A DNA stretch of 64,000 nt from assembly GCF_950097975.1 (NCBI RefSeq), contig NZ_CATNHF010000012.1, positions 496,001 to 560,000 on the forward strand. The letters run 5' to 3'. The notes beneath the pieces are model-generated. The model made no database searches. It was given only the letters and a program-made list of their open reading frames with translations, and was not told the origin of the DNA. The translations under genes and the position numbers were made by a program. Positions 41,491 through 50,488 of the stretch are shown in pieces (the stretch's first letter is position 1; each line of letters opens with the position of its first letter). The DNA comes from Microbacterium sp. T2.11-28 (GTDB taxonomy: Bacteria; Actinomycetota; Actinomycetes; Actinomycetales; Microbacteriaceae).

Positions 41491-42446
41491 CTTCCGCGAT
41501 GCTCCCGCCCGCCCCCGGCGGCGGACCGGCCGACGACACGGCCGCGCAGCTGCTCGCCACCTCGACCGCCGGGCAGAAGGGCGGTTTCTGGCGCGACGTG
41601 TTCGCCCGCCTGCGTCACAACCCGTCGGCCTGGATCGGCGCGATCATCGTGCTGCTCTTCCTGCTCGTGGCCGCCCTGGCGCCGCTGCTGGCGCCCTACG
41701 GCCCGACCGAGCTGCCGGGCCAGCGGTACATCACCCCGACGCACATCCCGGGTCCCGGCGAGCTCGCCGAGTTCCCGCTGGGGCTCGACCGGTTCGGCGG
41801 CGACGTGCTGTCCAAGCTCATCTGGGGCGCCCAGGCGTCGCTGATGATCGGGGTCATCTCGACGGCGCTCGGGCTCCTGGGCGGCATGCTGCTGGGCCTG
41901 CTGTCGGGCATGTTCGGCGGCTGGGTCGACAACGTCATCATGCGCTTCGTCGACATCCTGCTCTCGGTGCCGAACCTGCTGCTGGCGGTCTCCATCGCCG
42001 CGATCCTCGGCCAGTCCCAGACGGCGGTCATGATCGCCATCGGAGCCTCGCAGGTGCCCGTGTTCGCGCGGCTGCTGCGTGCGTCGATGCTGCAGCAGCG
42101 CTCGGCCGACTACGTCCTGTCCGCGCAGACGCTCGGCCTCGGCCGCGGCAAGATCACGATGAGCCACGTCCTGCCGAACTCCGTCGGACCCGTCATCGTG
42201 CAGGGCACGCTGTCGCTGGCCACCGCGGTGATCGACGCGGCGGCGCTGTCGTTCCTGGGTCTCGGCGGCGGACTGCCGCAGACGGCGGAGTGGGGGCGCA
42301 TGCTCACCTACGCGCAGGCGGAGCTGGCGATCGCGCCGTGGCTCGCGTTCCTCCCCGGCATCTGCATCTCGATCACCGCGCTCGGCTTCACCCTGCTGGG
42401 CGAGGCGCTGCGCGAGGCGATGGATCCCCGCACCCGCGCCCGCTGA
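41487..42446 (+). CDS. Peptide ABC transporter permease, DppC type
   Basis: From GTG 41487 the protein has 319 residues. The first helix is followed by a loop with GLDRFGGDVLSKLIWGAQASL, a DppC signature, then five more helices and the EAA loop LLRASMLQQRSADYVLSAQTLGLG. It forms the channel together with the DppB-type permease. The operon then stops at element R1, and the ATPase lies beyond it on the other strand. Confidence 0.95.
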   Translation: MTSAMLPPAPGGGPADDTAAQLLATSTAGQKGGFWRDVFARLRHNPSAWIGAIIVLLFLLVAALAPLLAPYGPTELPGQRYITPTHIPGPGELAEFPLGLDRFGGDVLSKLIWGAQASLMIGVISTALGLLGGMLLGLLSGMFGGWVDNVIMRFVDILLSVPNLLLAVSIAAILGQSQTAVMIAIGASQVPVFARLLRASMLQQRSADYVLSAQTLGLGRGKITMSHVLPNSVGPVIVQGTLSLATAVIDAAALSFLGLGGGLPQTAEWGRMLTYAQAELAIAPWLAFLPGICISITALGFTLLGEALREAMDPRTRAR

Positions 42447-42475
42447 CGCCCCCGCGGCGTCGGCCCTGCTCTCCA

Positions 42476-42560
42476 CGCCGAGCCGACAACATTCGCGCGA
42501 GCCGACACGTCGCGTACCGCACGCAGCGTGTCGGCTCGGCGAGAGCGTGTCGGCTCGGTG
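42476..42560. repeat. R1 palindromic intergenic element, copy 2
   Basis: The four boxes start at 42480, 42499, 42529 and 42548, giving offsets 0, 19, 49 and 68, identical to copy 1, although the sequence between boxes differs. It lies in the 133-bp gap between the convergent permease operon and ATPase gene. Confidence 0.9.
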
Positions 42561-42579
42561 AAGCGGCGGCGTCGCCGGT

Positions 42580-44304
42580 TCAGACGGCGATGTCGAGCTC
42601 GTTGCCGGGGATGGATGCCAGCAGGCGACGCGTGTACGGGTCGCGAGGGTTCGTGAAGATCTCCTCGCTGGAGGCCGCCTCCACGAGCCGGCCGTCCTTC
42701 ATGACGCAGACGTAGTCGCTGATGAGGCGCACGACGGCGAGGTCGTGCGAGATGAAGAGGTAGCTGAGGCCGTACTCGGACTGCAGATCGCGCAGCAGCG
42801 TGAGGATCTGGTCCTGCACGAGCACGTCCAGCGCCGACACCGGCTCGTCGCACACGATCAGCTCGGGGTTCAGGGCCAGCGCCCGCGCGATCGCGACGCG
42901 CTGACGCTGCCCGCCCGACAGCTCCGACGGGTAGCGGCGGAGCATCGTCTGCGGCAGGGCCACGTCGTCGAGGAGCTTGCGGACGCGCGCGTCGCGGTCC
43001 TTCGCGGAGCCGCGCTTGTAGAAGTCGAGCGGCTCGGAGATGATCCGCTCGATCGTGAACATCGGGTTCAGCGACGAGTACGGGTCCTGGAAGATGGGCT
43101 GCACCTTCTGGCGGAAGTCCCGCAGCGCCCGGCCCTTCAGTCCCACGACGTCCTGACCCTCGAAGCGGAGCGACCCGGACGTCGGCTCGACGACCTTCAG
43201 CAGCATGCGTGCCGTGGTGGTCTTGCCCGATCCTGACTCGCCGACGATCGCGACCGTCTCGCCGCGTGGGATGGCGAAGGACACGTTCGACACCGCCGCG
43301 AAGTCCTCCTTCTTCCCGCGGATCCGATACACCTTCGTGAGGTCCTCGACCTCCACGATGTTGTCGCGCGCTGCCGGCGAAGCTGCCGGTGCCGGTGCCT
43401 CCGCGGGCTCGGTGACGGCGACGGGGACAGCCGTGGGGGCGGTCGCGGGGCGGGTGAAGACCTCGGGACGCAGCCGGGCGACCGCGACCGAGGGCGCGGC
43501 CTGGACGAGGGCCTGGGTGTACGCGTGCTGCGGGTCCTCGAGGATCTGCCGCGCCGGGCCCTGCTCGACGATCCGGCCGCGGTGCATGACGATCACGCGC
43601 GCGGCGCGCTCGGCCGCGAGACCCAGGTCGTGCGTGATGAGGAGCACCGAGGTGCCGAGGTCGCTCGTCATGCGGTCGAGCTGATCGAGGATCGTCTTCT
43701 GCACGGTGACGTCGAGGGCGCTGGTGGGCTCGTCGGCGATCAGCAGACGCGGGTTGCAGGCGAGGCCGATCGCGATCAGGGCCCGCTGACGCATGCCGCC
43801 GGAGAATTCGTGGGGATACTGCTTCGCCCGCTCCTCCGCATCCGGCAGTCCCGCCGCCGCGAGGGTCTCGACGACCTTGCGGTCGACGTCCTTGGGCGTG
43901 GCCAGCCCGTGCGCCAGGAGGGTCTCGGCCACCTGCGTGCCGATCTTGGACACCGGGTTCAGATTGGACATCGGGTCCTGCGGGACGAGTCCGATCTGCG
44001 CGCCGCGCACCTTGCGCATCCGCGACTCGGACGCTCCGACGAGCTCCTGTCCGTCGAGGGTGATGCTGCCGCGCACGACCTTGCCGTTGCCGGGGAGCAG
44101 CCCGATGACGGCCATCGCGCTCGTGGACTTGCCGGAGCCGGACTCACCCACGATCGCCACGGTCTCGCCCGGGGCGATCTCGAGGTCGACGCCTTCGACG
44201 GCGTGGACGACTCCGCCGACGGTGCGGAAGTCGACCGCCATGTCTCGGACCTGGAGGAGCGGCGTCGCTGCCGCGTGGTGCGCCGGGCGCGTCTGGAGGG
44301 GCAT
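42580..44304 (-). CDS. Fused double ATPase of a peptide ABC transporter (DppD-DppF type)
   Basis: The 574-residue protein has two complete ATPase halves, each with [12 protein letters not shown] signature and DEP Walker B, joined by an Ala/Pro/Val linker (about 270-315). Each half has the Opp-type extension [11 protein letters not shown] or [13 protein letters not shown]. Fused DppDF proteins energise dipeptide/oligopeptide importers, so the operon at 38735-42446, which lacks an ATPase, is the obvious partner. The frame runs further upstream, but ATG 44304 begins the real protein. Its convergent orientation is unusual. Confidence 0.93.
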   Translation of the reverse strand: MPLQTRPAHHAAATPLLQVRDMAVDFRTVGGVVHAVEGVDLEIAPGETVAIVGESGSGKSTSAMAVIGLLPGNGKVVRGSITLDGQELVGASESRMRKVRGAQIGLVPQDPMSNLNPVSKIGTQVAETLLAHGLATPKDVDRKVVETLAAAGLPDAEERAKQYPHEFSGGMRQRALIAIGLACNPRLLIADEPTSALDVTVQKTILDQLDRMTSDLGTSVLLITHDLGLAAERAARVIVMHRGRIVEQGPARQILEDPQHAYTQALVQAAPSVAVARLRPEVFTRPATAPTAVPVAVTEPAEAPAPAASPAARDNIVEVEDLTKVYRIRGKKEDFAAVSNVSFAIPRGETVAIVGESGSGKTTTARMLLKVVEPTSGSLRFEGQDVVGLKGRALRDFRQKVQPIFQDPYSSLNPMFTIERIISEPLDFYKRGSAKDRDARVRKLLDDVALPQTMLRRYPSELSGGQRQRVAIARALALNPELIVCDEPVSALDVLVQDQILTLLRDLQSEYGLSYLFISHDLAVVRLISDYVCVMKDGRLVEAASSEEIFTNPRDPYTRRLLASIPGNELDIAV

Positions 44305-44407
44305 GCGACCATCCTGCCCCGCCGCCGTCCGCGACGCACGGCGGTGGGCGCGGTCTTTACGCAGTCGTAACGCGCGGCGGCCATCAGCGACCGGGTGCGG
44401 GACTCCG

Positions 44408-44499
44408 CGTGTGCACAACTCCGGAGACCCGGCCGCCCGAGGCCGTGCCGGGGCCTCCGGAGGGGCATACGGTGTCGGATTTCCGGAGTTGTGAACACG
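44408..44499. repeat. R3 palindromic intergenic element, copy 2
   Basis: Outer arms 44408-44425 and 44482-44499 pair at 17 of 18 positions (core ACAACTCCGGA). GCACAACTCC to GGAGTT spans 72 nt as in copy 1, and both copies share CGGATTTC before the right GGAGTT. Unlike the other palindromes it is between divergent genes and ends 10 bp before the pxpA -10 box. Confidence 0.8.
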
Positions 44500-44509
44500 G
44501 CGACGCCGG

Positions 44510-44515
44510 TACCGT
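44510..44515 (+). promoter_or_regulatory. -10 box TACCGT for the pxpA operon
   Basis: TACCGT ends 6 nt before ATG 44522. The -35 region falls inside the right arm of element R3, so a protein or structure at R3 would affect this promoter. Confidence 0.5.
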
Positions 44516-44521
44516 GGCGGT

Positions 44522-45277
44522 ATGACGGCCATCGACCTCAACGCGGACCTCGGCGAGACCGTCGACGGCGTGCCGACGGCCGACGACGAGGCGATGTTCG
44601 CGGTCATCTCCAGCGCATCGGTCGCGTGCGGCGGCCACGCGGGGGACGCGGCGTCGATGCGCGAGGCCGTCGCCCGCGCCGCGGTCCACGGCGTCGCGGT
44701 GGGCGCGCACCCGTCCTACGTCGATCCCGCCGGGTTCGGTCGCGTCGCGCTCGCCGTGGAGCCCGCGACGCTGCGCGCGCAGGTGCGTGGCCAGCTGGAG
44801 GCGCTCGTGCATGCCGGGGGAGCGCTCCGCTACGTCAAGCCCCACGGGGCGCTCTATCACGCGGTCTCCGCCGATGCCGCCGTCGCCGGCGCGGTCGTGT
44901 CGGCGATCGCCGACGTGTCCGCGGCCCTCGGTCGGGCGCTTCCGGTGCTCGGGCTCGACGGCGCCGTGGTGCGGGCGGCGGAGTCGGCCGGGCTGCCGTT
45001 CGTGCGGGAGGCGTTCCTCGACCGCGGCTACCTGCCGGACGGGCGGCTCGTCCCGCGCTCGGCGCCGGGCGCGCTCCTGCACGACCCCGACCTCGTCGCC
45101 GCCCGGGCGGTGCGTCTCGCGCGCGACGGCGAGGTGGAGGCCGTCGACGGCACGGTGGTGCGCGCCGATGCGGTCTCGCTGTGCCTCCACGGCGATTCGC
45201 CCGGCGCCGTCGCGATGGCCCGTGCGGTGCGCGCGGCGCTCGATGCCGCAGGCGTCGGGGTGGCCGCGCCGTGGTGA
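44522..45277 (+). CDS. pxpA: 5-oxoprolinase subunit A (LamB/YcsF family)
   Basis: The 251-residue protein has family motifs DLNADLGE at the start, SVACGGHAGD, AVGAHPSYVD, RYVKPHGALYH and SLCLHGDSPGAV. Together with PxpB and PxpC it converts 5-oxoproline (pyroglutamate) plus ATP to glutamate. It is leaderless by promoter spacing and overlaps the next gene as GTGA. The adjacent peptide-transporter genes suggest use of peptide-derived pyroglutamate. Confidence 0.95.
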   Translation: MTAIDLNADLGETVDGVPTADDEAMFAVISSASVACGGHAGDAASMREAVARAAVHGVAVGAHPSYVDPAGFGRVALAVEPATLRAQVRGQLEALVHAGGALRYVKPHGALYHAVSADAAVAGAVVSAIADVSAALGRALPVLGLDGAVVRAAESAGLPFVREAFLDRGYLPDGRLVPRSAPGALLHDPDLVAARAVRLARDGEVEAVDGTVVRADAVSLCLHGDSPGAVAMARAVRAALDAAGVGVAAPW

Positions 45278-46944
45278 GGCTCCTTCCCTTCGGCGAGCGC
45301 GCGGTGCTCGCCGAGGCCGGCTCGCTGGCAGAGGTGCTCGGCCTCCGGGCCGCGCTGGCCGCATCCCGCCCCGACGGCGTCGTCGACCTGGTTCCCGCGG
45401 CCCGGACCGTGCTCGTGCGGGTGGATTCGCGCCTGCTGCCGGTCGCGGCCGCGCGGGCCTGGATCGAGCGCGCCGCGGCGGGCCCGACGGCCGGGGCCGC
45501 CGCGTCGGCCGATGCCGTCGTGGAGCTCCCGATCCGCTACGACGGCGACGACCTCGCCGCTGTCGCCGCGCACCTGGGAGTCACCCCCGACGAGGTGGCG
45601 ACCCGCCACGCCGCCGCCGAGTGGACGGTCGCCTTCACGGGCTTCGCGCCGGGCTTCGGCTACCTCGTGAGCGAGGACTGGCCGTTCGATGTGCCGCGGC
45701 GGTCCTCGCCGCGCACGCGCGTCCCCACCGGCGCGGTGGGACTGGCCGGCGAGTTCACCGGGGCGTATCCGCGGGAGACGCCCGGCGGGTGGCAGCTGAT
45801 CGGGACGACGACGGCGCCGCTGTTCGATGCCGCCGCGGAGACCCCCGCGCTGCTGACCCCGGGCACGCGCGTGCGGTTCGCGCCGACCGCGCCCGCTCCG
45901 GAAGACGCGGCCGACGCGGAGGCGGGTCGCGACCGACCCGGCGACGAGCCCGCCGCCGCGCGGACCGCCGCGCCGACCGCCGCGAGCGCCGCCGCGCCGA
46001 CGGCCGCGAGCGCCGCCGCGCCAAGCGCCGCGAGCGCCGCCGAGCCGACCGTCGCGAGCGCCGCCGCGCCGACCGCCGCGAGCGCCGCCGTGCGGGTCGT
46101 CGATCCGGGTCTCCGTGCCACCCTGCAGGACCAGGGTCGTGCCGGGCATGCGGCGGCGGGAGTGGCCGCCTCGGGTGCCGCCGACCGCGCCGCGCTGCGC
46201 ACGGCCCAGCGCCTGGTCGGCACGGCGGAGGACGCCGCGGGCATCGAGATCGTCATGGGCGGATTCCGCGCGGTCGCCCTCGTCGACCTGTGGTTCGCGG
46301 TGACCGGCGCCTGGGGGCCGATCCGGATCGACGGCCGCCTCGTCGACCCGTACACCGCGCAGCGCTGGCCGGCGGGCGGGGAACTGCACGTGGACCGGTT
46401 CGACCACGGCGTGCACGGCTACCTCGCCGTGCGGGGCGGGTGGGATGTCCCCCGCGTCATCGGCTCGCGCTCGACCGACACGCTGGCGGGGATCGGGCCC
46501 GCACCGCTGGCCGCCGGCGACACGCTCGCGGTGGGCGCGGACGACATCGCCGCCGTCCCCGCCGACGACCTCCACCCGTGGGGAGCCCCCGCCGACGACG
46601 CGATCGAGGTCGGCCTCGCGCCCGGACCCCGCGCCGACTGGTTCGCCGCCGATGCGGTGCCCCTGCTGTTCGAGTCGGTGTGGACCGTGTCGGGCGACGC
46701 CGATCGCGTCGGCGTCCGGCTGGACGGTCCCGTGCTGCAGCGCAGCCGCGAGGGGGAGCTGCCCAGCGAGGGGATGGTGCCGGGGGCGATCCAGGTGCCG
46801 CCGTCCGGGCAGCCGGTGATCCTCGGTCCCGACGGTCCGGTCACCGGGGGCTATCCGGTGATCGCCGTGGTCGTCGACGCGTCGCGGGACGCGCTCGCGC
46901 AGGCCCGGCCGGGCACCCGGATCCGGTTCCGGCACGCGCGCTGA
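45274..46944 (+). CDS. Fused 5-oxoprolinase subunits B and C (PxpB-PxpC)
   Basis: From GTG 45274 the protein has 556 residues. The first 210 or so are PxpB/KipI-like (LLPFGERAVLAE, FTGFAPGFGYL, RVPTGAVGLAGEFTGAYP). The last 285 are PxpC/KipA-like (VVDPGLRATLQDQGR, AASGAADRAALRTAQRLVG, GIEIVMGG, QVPPSGQPVILGPDGP). Between them, about residues 211-273, is a linker that includes a repeated Ala-rich TAASAA segment. Subunits B and C normally form a complex with PxpA, so fusion fixes their ratio. Both halves look intact. Confidence 0.93.
   Translation: MRLLPFGERAVLAEAGSLAEVLGLRAALAASRPDGVVDLVPAARTVLVRVDSRLLPVAAARAWIERAAAGPTAGAAASADAVVELPIRYDGDDLAAVAAHLGVTPDEVATRHAAAEWTVAFTGFAPGFGYLVSEDWPFDVPRRSSPRTRVPTGAVGLAGEFTGAYPRETPGGWQLIGTTTAPLFDAAAETPALLTPGTRVRFAPTAPAPEDAADAEAGRDRPGDEPAAARTAAPTAASAAAPTAASAAAPSAASAAEPTVASAAAPTAASAAVRVVDPGLRATLQDQGRAGHAAAGVAASGAADRAALRTAQRLVGTAEDAAGIEIVMGGFRAVALVDLWFAVTGAWGPIRIDGRLVDPYTAQRWPAGGELHVDRFDHGVHGYLAVRGGWDVPRVIGSRSTDTLAGIGPAPLAAGDTLAVGADDIAAVPADDLHPWGAPADDAIEVGLAPGPRADWFAADAVPLLFESVWTVSGDADRVGVRLDGPVLQRSREGELPSEGMVPGAIQVPPSGQPVILGPDGPVTGGYPVIAVVVDASRDALAQARPGTRIRFRHAR
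45967..46092 (+). repeat. 24-bp-type tandem repeat encoding the PxpB-PxpC linker
   Basis: About five imperfect units encode variants of APTAASAA, including APSAASAA and EPTVASAA. The repeat is in frame and confined to the domain junction, so length changes would alter only the spacer. Confidence 0.8.
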
Positions 46945-46995
46945 CGCATCCCGGTGCCCGCGTCAACGGGTTGCGCCGGATCCGCGCCGCCCTCC

Positions 46996-47001
46996 TAGAG
47001 T
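46996..47001 (+). promoter_or_regulatory. -10 box TAGAGT for the lipoprotein gene
   Basis: TAGAGT ends 6 nt before ATG 47008, 51 bp after the oxoprolinase stop codon. Confidence 0.5.
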
Positions 47002-47007
47002 GGCTGC

Positions 47008-47586
47008 ATGTCGCGCACACGGAGTTCCGCCCTCATCCTCGCCGCCGCCGTCCTGCTCGCGGGCTGCACCGCGACGACCGAACCGGGCTCCGACCCGCAG
47101 CCGGCGGCCTCCACGCCTGCGGCTCCGGCCGCCGAACCCGCCGCGGGCGACACGATCAGCGGCACCGGCTACACCTACGCGGTCCCCGAGGACTGGGGCG
47201 ACCCTGGTCCCGTCGAGGGCTTCGACCCCGACAGCTTCGCGGCCGACCTGGACGACCAGGACGGCTTCGCCGACAACGTGAACGTGATCCTCTCGCCCGC
47301 CGGGCGGGTCGAGCTCGATCAGGTCGAGAGCGCCGGCCCGGGCGAGCTCGAGGGCGGCGGCGCCGCCGACGTGGTCGTCGAGCCGCGGCTGACGGTCGCG
47401 GGCGCCGAGGCGGCGCACATCTCCGCGGGCCTGGCCTCGGAGGGCACCGAGTACCTGATCGAGCAGTTCTACCTCAACAGCGAGGACCAGACGTTCATCG
47501 TCACGTTCTCCTTCAGCCCGGACGTCGCCGACGCCGACCGGCAGGCCGTGACCGACGCCGTCCTGGCGTCCTGGACCTGGACCTGA
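47008..47586 (+). CDS. Secreted lipoprotein of unknown function
   Basis: The 192-residue protein has a signal peptide MSRTRSSALILAAAVLLAGC with lipobox LAGC, so Cys20 is lipidated. An Ala/Pro/Glu linker (about 24-45) leads to a small domain with YTYAVPEDWGDPG and ending FSPDVADADRQAVTDAVLASW. That resembles PsbP/Mog1-like or DUF1795 domains of actinobacterial lipoproteins, but the assignment is tentative. Element R1 follows immediately. Confidence 0.85.
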   Translation: MSRTRSSALILAAAVLLAGCTATTEPGSDPQPAASTPAAPAAEPAAGDTISGTGYTYAVPEDWGDPGPVEGFDPDSFAADLDDQDGFADNVNVILSPAGRVELDQVESAGPGELEGGGAADVVVEPRLTVAGAEAAHISAGLASEGTEYLIEQFYLNSEDQTFIVTFSFSPDVADADRQAVTDAVLASWTWT

Positions 47587-47670
47587 TCCCGAACCGACAC
47601 CCTTTCGCCGAGCCGACACGTCCCGACCGCACGGGGCGTGTCGGCTCGTCGTTTTCGTGTCGGCTCGGCG
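47587..47670. repeat. R1 palindromic intergenic element, copy 3
   Basis: Four boxes start at 47591, 47610, 47639 and 47658: offsets 0, 19, 48 and 67, one base shorter in the central loop than the other two copies. The first box is GAACCGACA rather than GAGCCGACA. It lies at the convergent end of the lipoprotein and STAND genes. A GGC/GGCGGC-rich run follows to 47716. Confidence 0.9.
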
Positions 47671-47716
47671 GCGCCAGCGGCGGCGGCAGCGGCGGCGGCG
47701 GGGCGGCGGCGGGGCG

Positions 47717-50341
47717 TCACCAGTGGGCGAGCGCGTCGGCGGCGGCGGCGCCCTCGGTCTCGGGGAGGGCCCGCGAGACCGCCTCGGCGAGGGTGAGCAT
47801 GCGGCCGCGCGCCTCTCCGGCGGCGACCTGCTCCGGATGCCGTGAGCGCACCTCGTCCAGCGACAGCGCGTGGACGGTGAACGCCTCGACGTCGAAGACG
47901 CCCACGCGGTGGCGGATGGCGGCGGCCGCGGCGGAGAGCTCCCCGGCGCGCTCGGCGTCGTCCCGGGCGGCGGCGACCGCGCACAGGCCCTCCAGGCCGT
48001 AGGCGACCCCTTCTTCGTGGTGGAGTCGGACCGACTGCATGAGAGTGGTGACGAACACGTCCTCGGCCTCGTCGACCGCGCCGCGGACGATGAGCAGGCG
48101 GCCCCGCTGGTTGCCCGCGATCGACAGGGTGAACCGGTCGCCGTTGGTCTCGGCGATCGCCGAGGCGCGCTCCAGGTGCGCGAGCGCGTCGTCGATCGAT
48201 CCCCGCAGCCACGCGACGCGTCCGAGCGAGACGCGCGTGATCGCCTCGGCCCACGGGTTCCCGACCTTCTGCAGGCGCTCCACCGCGTCGCGCAGCTCGC
48301 GCTCCGCGAGATCGATGTCGGGATCCGGGAGCTGCACGCGGGCGGTGGCGCGCGCGGCGAACGCCATCGCGGAGGCGTCGTCGTCGCCGCTCTCGGCGAA
48401 CAGCCGTGCGACCTCGCCCAGGCCGGCGACCACCTCCTGCGCCGGGCGCTGCCACAGCTCGCCCCACAGCGCGAAGAACCATGCGGTGGCGCGCGAGCGC
48501 TGGGTGATCGGCTCGTCCTTGGCGAGCAGCTCCAGCATCCAGACCCGGACGCCGCCGAAGAGCCCCATGATCCACCAGTAGATGAGCATCTCCCACGCGA
48601 AGTCGGCGGCGTCGTCGAGCCGGCCGGTGTAGACGAGGTGGCGGATCGCGGCGCGCAGGTTCGCCAGCTGGAGCCCGAGCTCGGGCAGCACGGCCGCCTG
48701 CCCCGTGCCGCGCAGCTGAGGCGCCAGTCGCTGCACGAGCAGGTGGTAGTAGTCGGCGTGCGCGGCGCGCATGAGGTCGGCCTCGCCCCGCTCCTTCAGG
48801 CGTCCTATCGCGTACTCGCGCACGATCGCCAGCAGCGACAGCACCCCTCGCCCCGCGACGTCGGTCTGCTTCACGAGCGATGCGTCCACCAGGGCGCCGA
48901 GCGCCTCGAGCGCCTCGCCGCCCCAGGTGCGCCCGGCGCCGAGCGCCTCGACGGCGTCGAAGGTGAAGCGCTCCGCGAACACGCCCAGATCCTCGAGCAT
49001 CTCCCGCTGCGGCGGGGTGAGGAGGCTGACGCTCCACTGCAGCGTCGCCCGCATCGTCCGGTGACGCTCCGGCAGGTCGCGCACCGCGGCGGTCAGCAGC
49101 GGGAGCGCCTGGCCGAGCCGCTCGGCGATGGTCTGCGGCGACAGCATCCGCGCCTTGGCCGCCGCCAGCTCGATGGCGAGGGGAAGACCCTCGAGGCGGC
49201 GGCAGATGTCCATCACCGCGCCCGCGTTGTCGGCGGTGAGGACGAAGCCCGGCGCCGCGGCGACGGCCCGGTCGACGAACAGCGCGCACGCGCTGGACAT
49301 GCCCGCGCGCTCCAGCGTGGCGGGTGCCCCGTCGGCGGGGGCCACCAGCGGCGGCACCTCGAAGACGCGCTCGCCGCGGATGCGCAGCACGATCCGGCTG
49401 GTGACGAGGAAGCGCGCCAGCGGGGCGACGGTGAACAGGCGCACGAGCACGGGGGCGGCATCGACGATCTGCTCGAAGTTGTCGAGGACGAGCAGCACCC
49501 GCCGTCCGGCCAGCGCCAGGGACAGGCGCTCCTCCAGTGCCGCCTCGCCGTTGTCGCGGATGCCGAGCGCGTACGCGATCGTCGGCAGGAGCAGCGCCGG
49601 CTCGAGGACGTTCTCGAGGGCGATGAAGTAGGTGCCGTCGGGGAAGAGGTCGTCGACGGCGAGAGCGGACTCGATCGCCAGCCGGCTCTTGCCGATCCCG
49701 CCGGGCCCGATGAGGCTGATCACCCGGTCCTCGGCACGCTCGAGCAGGTCGCGGACGGCGGCGATGTCCCCCTCGCGGCCGATCGTGCGCGTGTACGGGA
49801 CGGGGACCCGCGCGGCCAGCGAGGTCGCGGGGGCGCCGGGAGCGGACGCGGGGGCGCGCGACTGGTCGAAGCGCTCCGCGAGCAGGGTGGCGAGGTCCTC
49901 GGCGATGCGGGCCGCGAGGTCCTCGGGCGCGTCGAAGGAGAGGTAGGCGGCGGTGTCGTCCGTGCGGATGCGGTCGATCAGGGCCTCCAGCCGCTCCTCC
50001 CGCTCGCTGCCGCTCTTGAGATAGATGAGCTTGGGCATCCCGGGCGGCGCGAGGCGGTACTCGTCCTCCAGGCCGGAGATCTCCTCGCCGGGGGCCACCC
50101 AGCCGTAGCTGGCTCCGTAGATGCCGACGAAGACGTCGCTCTGGGCGAGGTAGGAGCGGTACAGCGCCCGCGGCGGATGCGGACGGGCGCCGAGCTCGAA
50201 CATCACCGGGGCCAGTCGCAGGCCCTCGATGGCGGCACGAGCCGCGCGACGCTCGTCGGCGAGCTCGCGCAGGGTGGAACTGACGAAGACCCGGATCCGC
50301 TGGTCGGGTGTGCGGATGACGGGTTCGGCGACCCCGGTCAT
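47717..50341 (-). CDS. DUF4062-STAND NTPase-TPR protein
   Basis: From ATG 50341 the protein has 874 residues. Residues 15-105 are a DUF4062 domain (RIRVFVSSTLRELADER, SDVFVGIYGASYGWV), a TIR/SLOG-like fold often found at the front of NTPases. The NB-ARC-type NTPase follows with Walker A GPGGIGKS (212-219), Walker B RVLLVLDNFEQ (281-291) and ARFLVTSR. A winged helix and C-terminal TPR-like repeats (about 520-840) make the sensor. STAND proteins oligomerise on ligand binding, and many are signalling or anti-phage proteins. It has a strong consensus promoter back to back with rpoB. Whether it is a regulator or a defence protein is unresolved. Confidence 0.9.
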   Translation of the reverse strand: MTGVAEPVIRTPDQRIRVFVSSTLRELADERRAARAAIEGLRLAPVMFELGARPHPPRALYRSYLAQSDVFVGIYGASYGWVAPGEEISGLEDEYRLAPPGMPKLIYLKSGSEREERLEALIDRIRTDDTAAYLSFDAPEDLAARIAEDLATLLAERFDQSRAPASAPGAPATSLAARVPVPYTRTIGREGDIAAVRDLLERAEDRVISLIGPGGIGKSRLAIESALAVDDLFPDGTYFIALENVLEPALLLPTIAYALGIRDNGEAALEERLSLALAGRRVLLVLDNFEQIVDAAPVLVRLFTVAPLARFLVTSRIVLRIRGERVFEVPPLVAPADGAPATLERAGMSSACALFVDRAVAAAPGFVLTADNAGAVMDICRRLEGLPLAIELAAAKARMLSPQTIAERLGQALPLLTAAVRDLPERHRTMRATLQWSVSLLTPPQREMLEDLGVFAERFTFDAVEALGAGRTWGGEALEALGALVDASLVKQTDVAGRGVLSLLAIVREYAIGRLKERGEADLMRAAHADYYHLLVQRLAPQLRGTGQAAVLPELGLQLANLRAAIRHLVYTGRLDDAADFAWEMLIYWWIMGLFGGVRVWMLELLAKDEPITQRSRATAWFFALWGELWQRPAQEVVAGLGEVARLFAESGDDDASAMAFAARATARVQLPDPDIDLAERELRDAVERLQKVGNPWAEAITRVSLGRVAWLRGSIDDALAHLERASAIAETNGDRFTLSIAGNQRGRLLIVRGAVDEAEDVFVTTLMQSVRLHHEEGVAYGLEGLCAVAAARDDAERAGELSAAAAAIRHRVGVFDVEAFTVHALSLDEVRSRHPEQVAAGEARGRMLTLAEAVSRALPETEGAAAADALAHW

Positions 50342-50399
50342 GACGACATCATGGCGTGCGATGCGGCGCGCCACCAGATTCCCGACGCGATTTCGCGCG

Positions 50400-50428
50400 T
50401 TTATACCGCAGCATCCGACCCTCGTCAA
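50400..50428 (-). promoter_or_regulatory. Consensus promoter of the STAND gene (TTGACG-17-TATAAA)
   Basis: On the minus strand TTGACG (50423-50428) and TATAAA (50400-50405) are separated by exactly 17 nt. This is the closest match to the housekeeping sigma consensus in the window. The predicted start near 50393 leaves a leader of about 50 nt. Confidence 0.75.
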
Positions 50429-50437
50429 GAATCCGAC

Positions 50438-50466
50438 TGGACACGGCGTGCCGCGCGGCCTATAGT
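50438..50466 (+). promoter_or_regulatory. Promoter of rpoB-rpoC (TGGACA-17-TATAGT)
   Basis: TGGACA (50438-50443) and TATAGT (50461-50466) are spaced 17 nt. Its -35 lies 9 bp from the -35 of the divergent STAND promoter. The predicted start near 50473 gives a leader of about 150 nt before rpoB. Confidence 0.7.
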
Positions 50467-50488
50467 AGGTAGTTGCGCTCCCTTCCGC

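Noticed and set aside
44305..44607. N-terminal extension of the double ATPase
   Set aside because: It runs through element R3 and the pxpA promoter and is not protein-like; ATG 44304 precedes the ABC domain.
46943..46971. Terminator after the oxoprolinase fusion
   Set aside because: Only a 6-bp TGACGC/GCGTCA stem with a wide loop and no T-tract.
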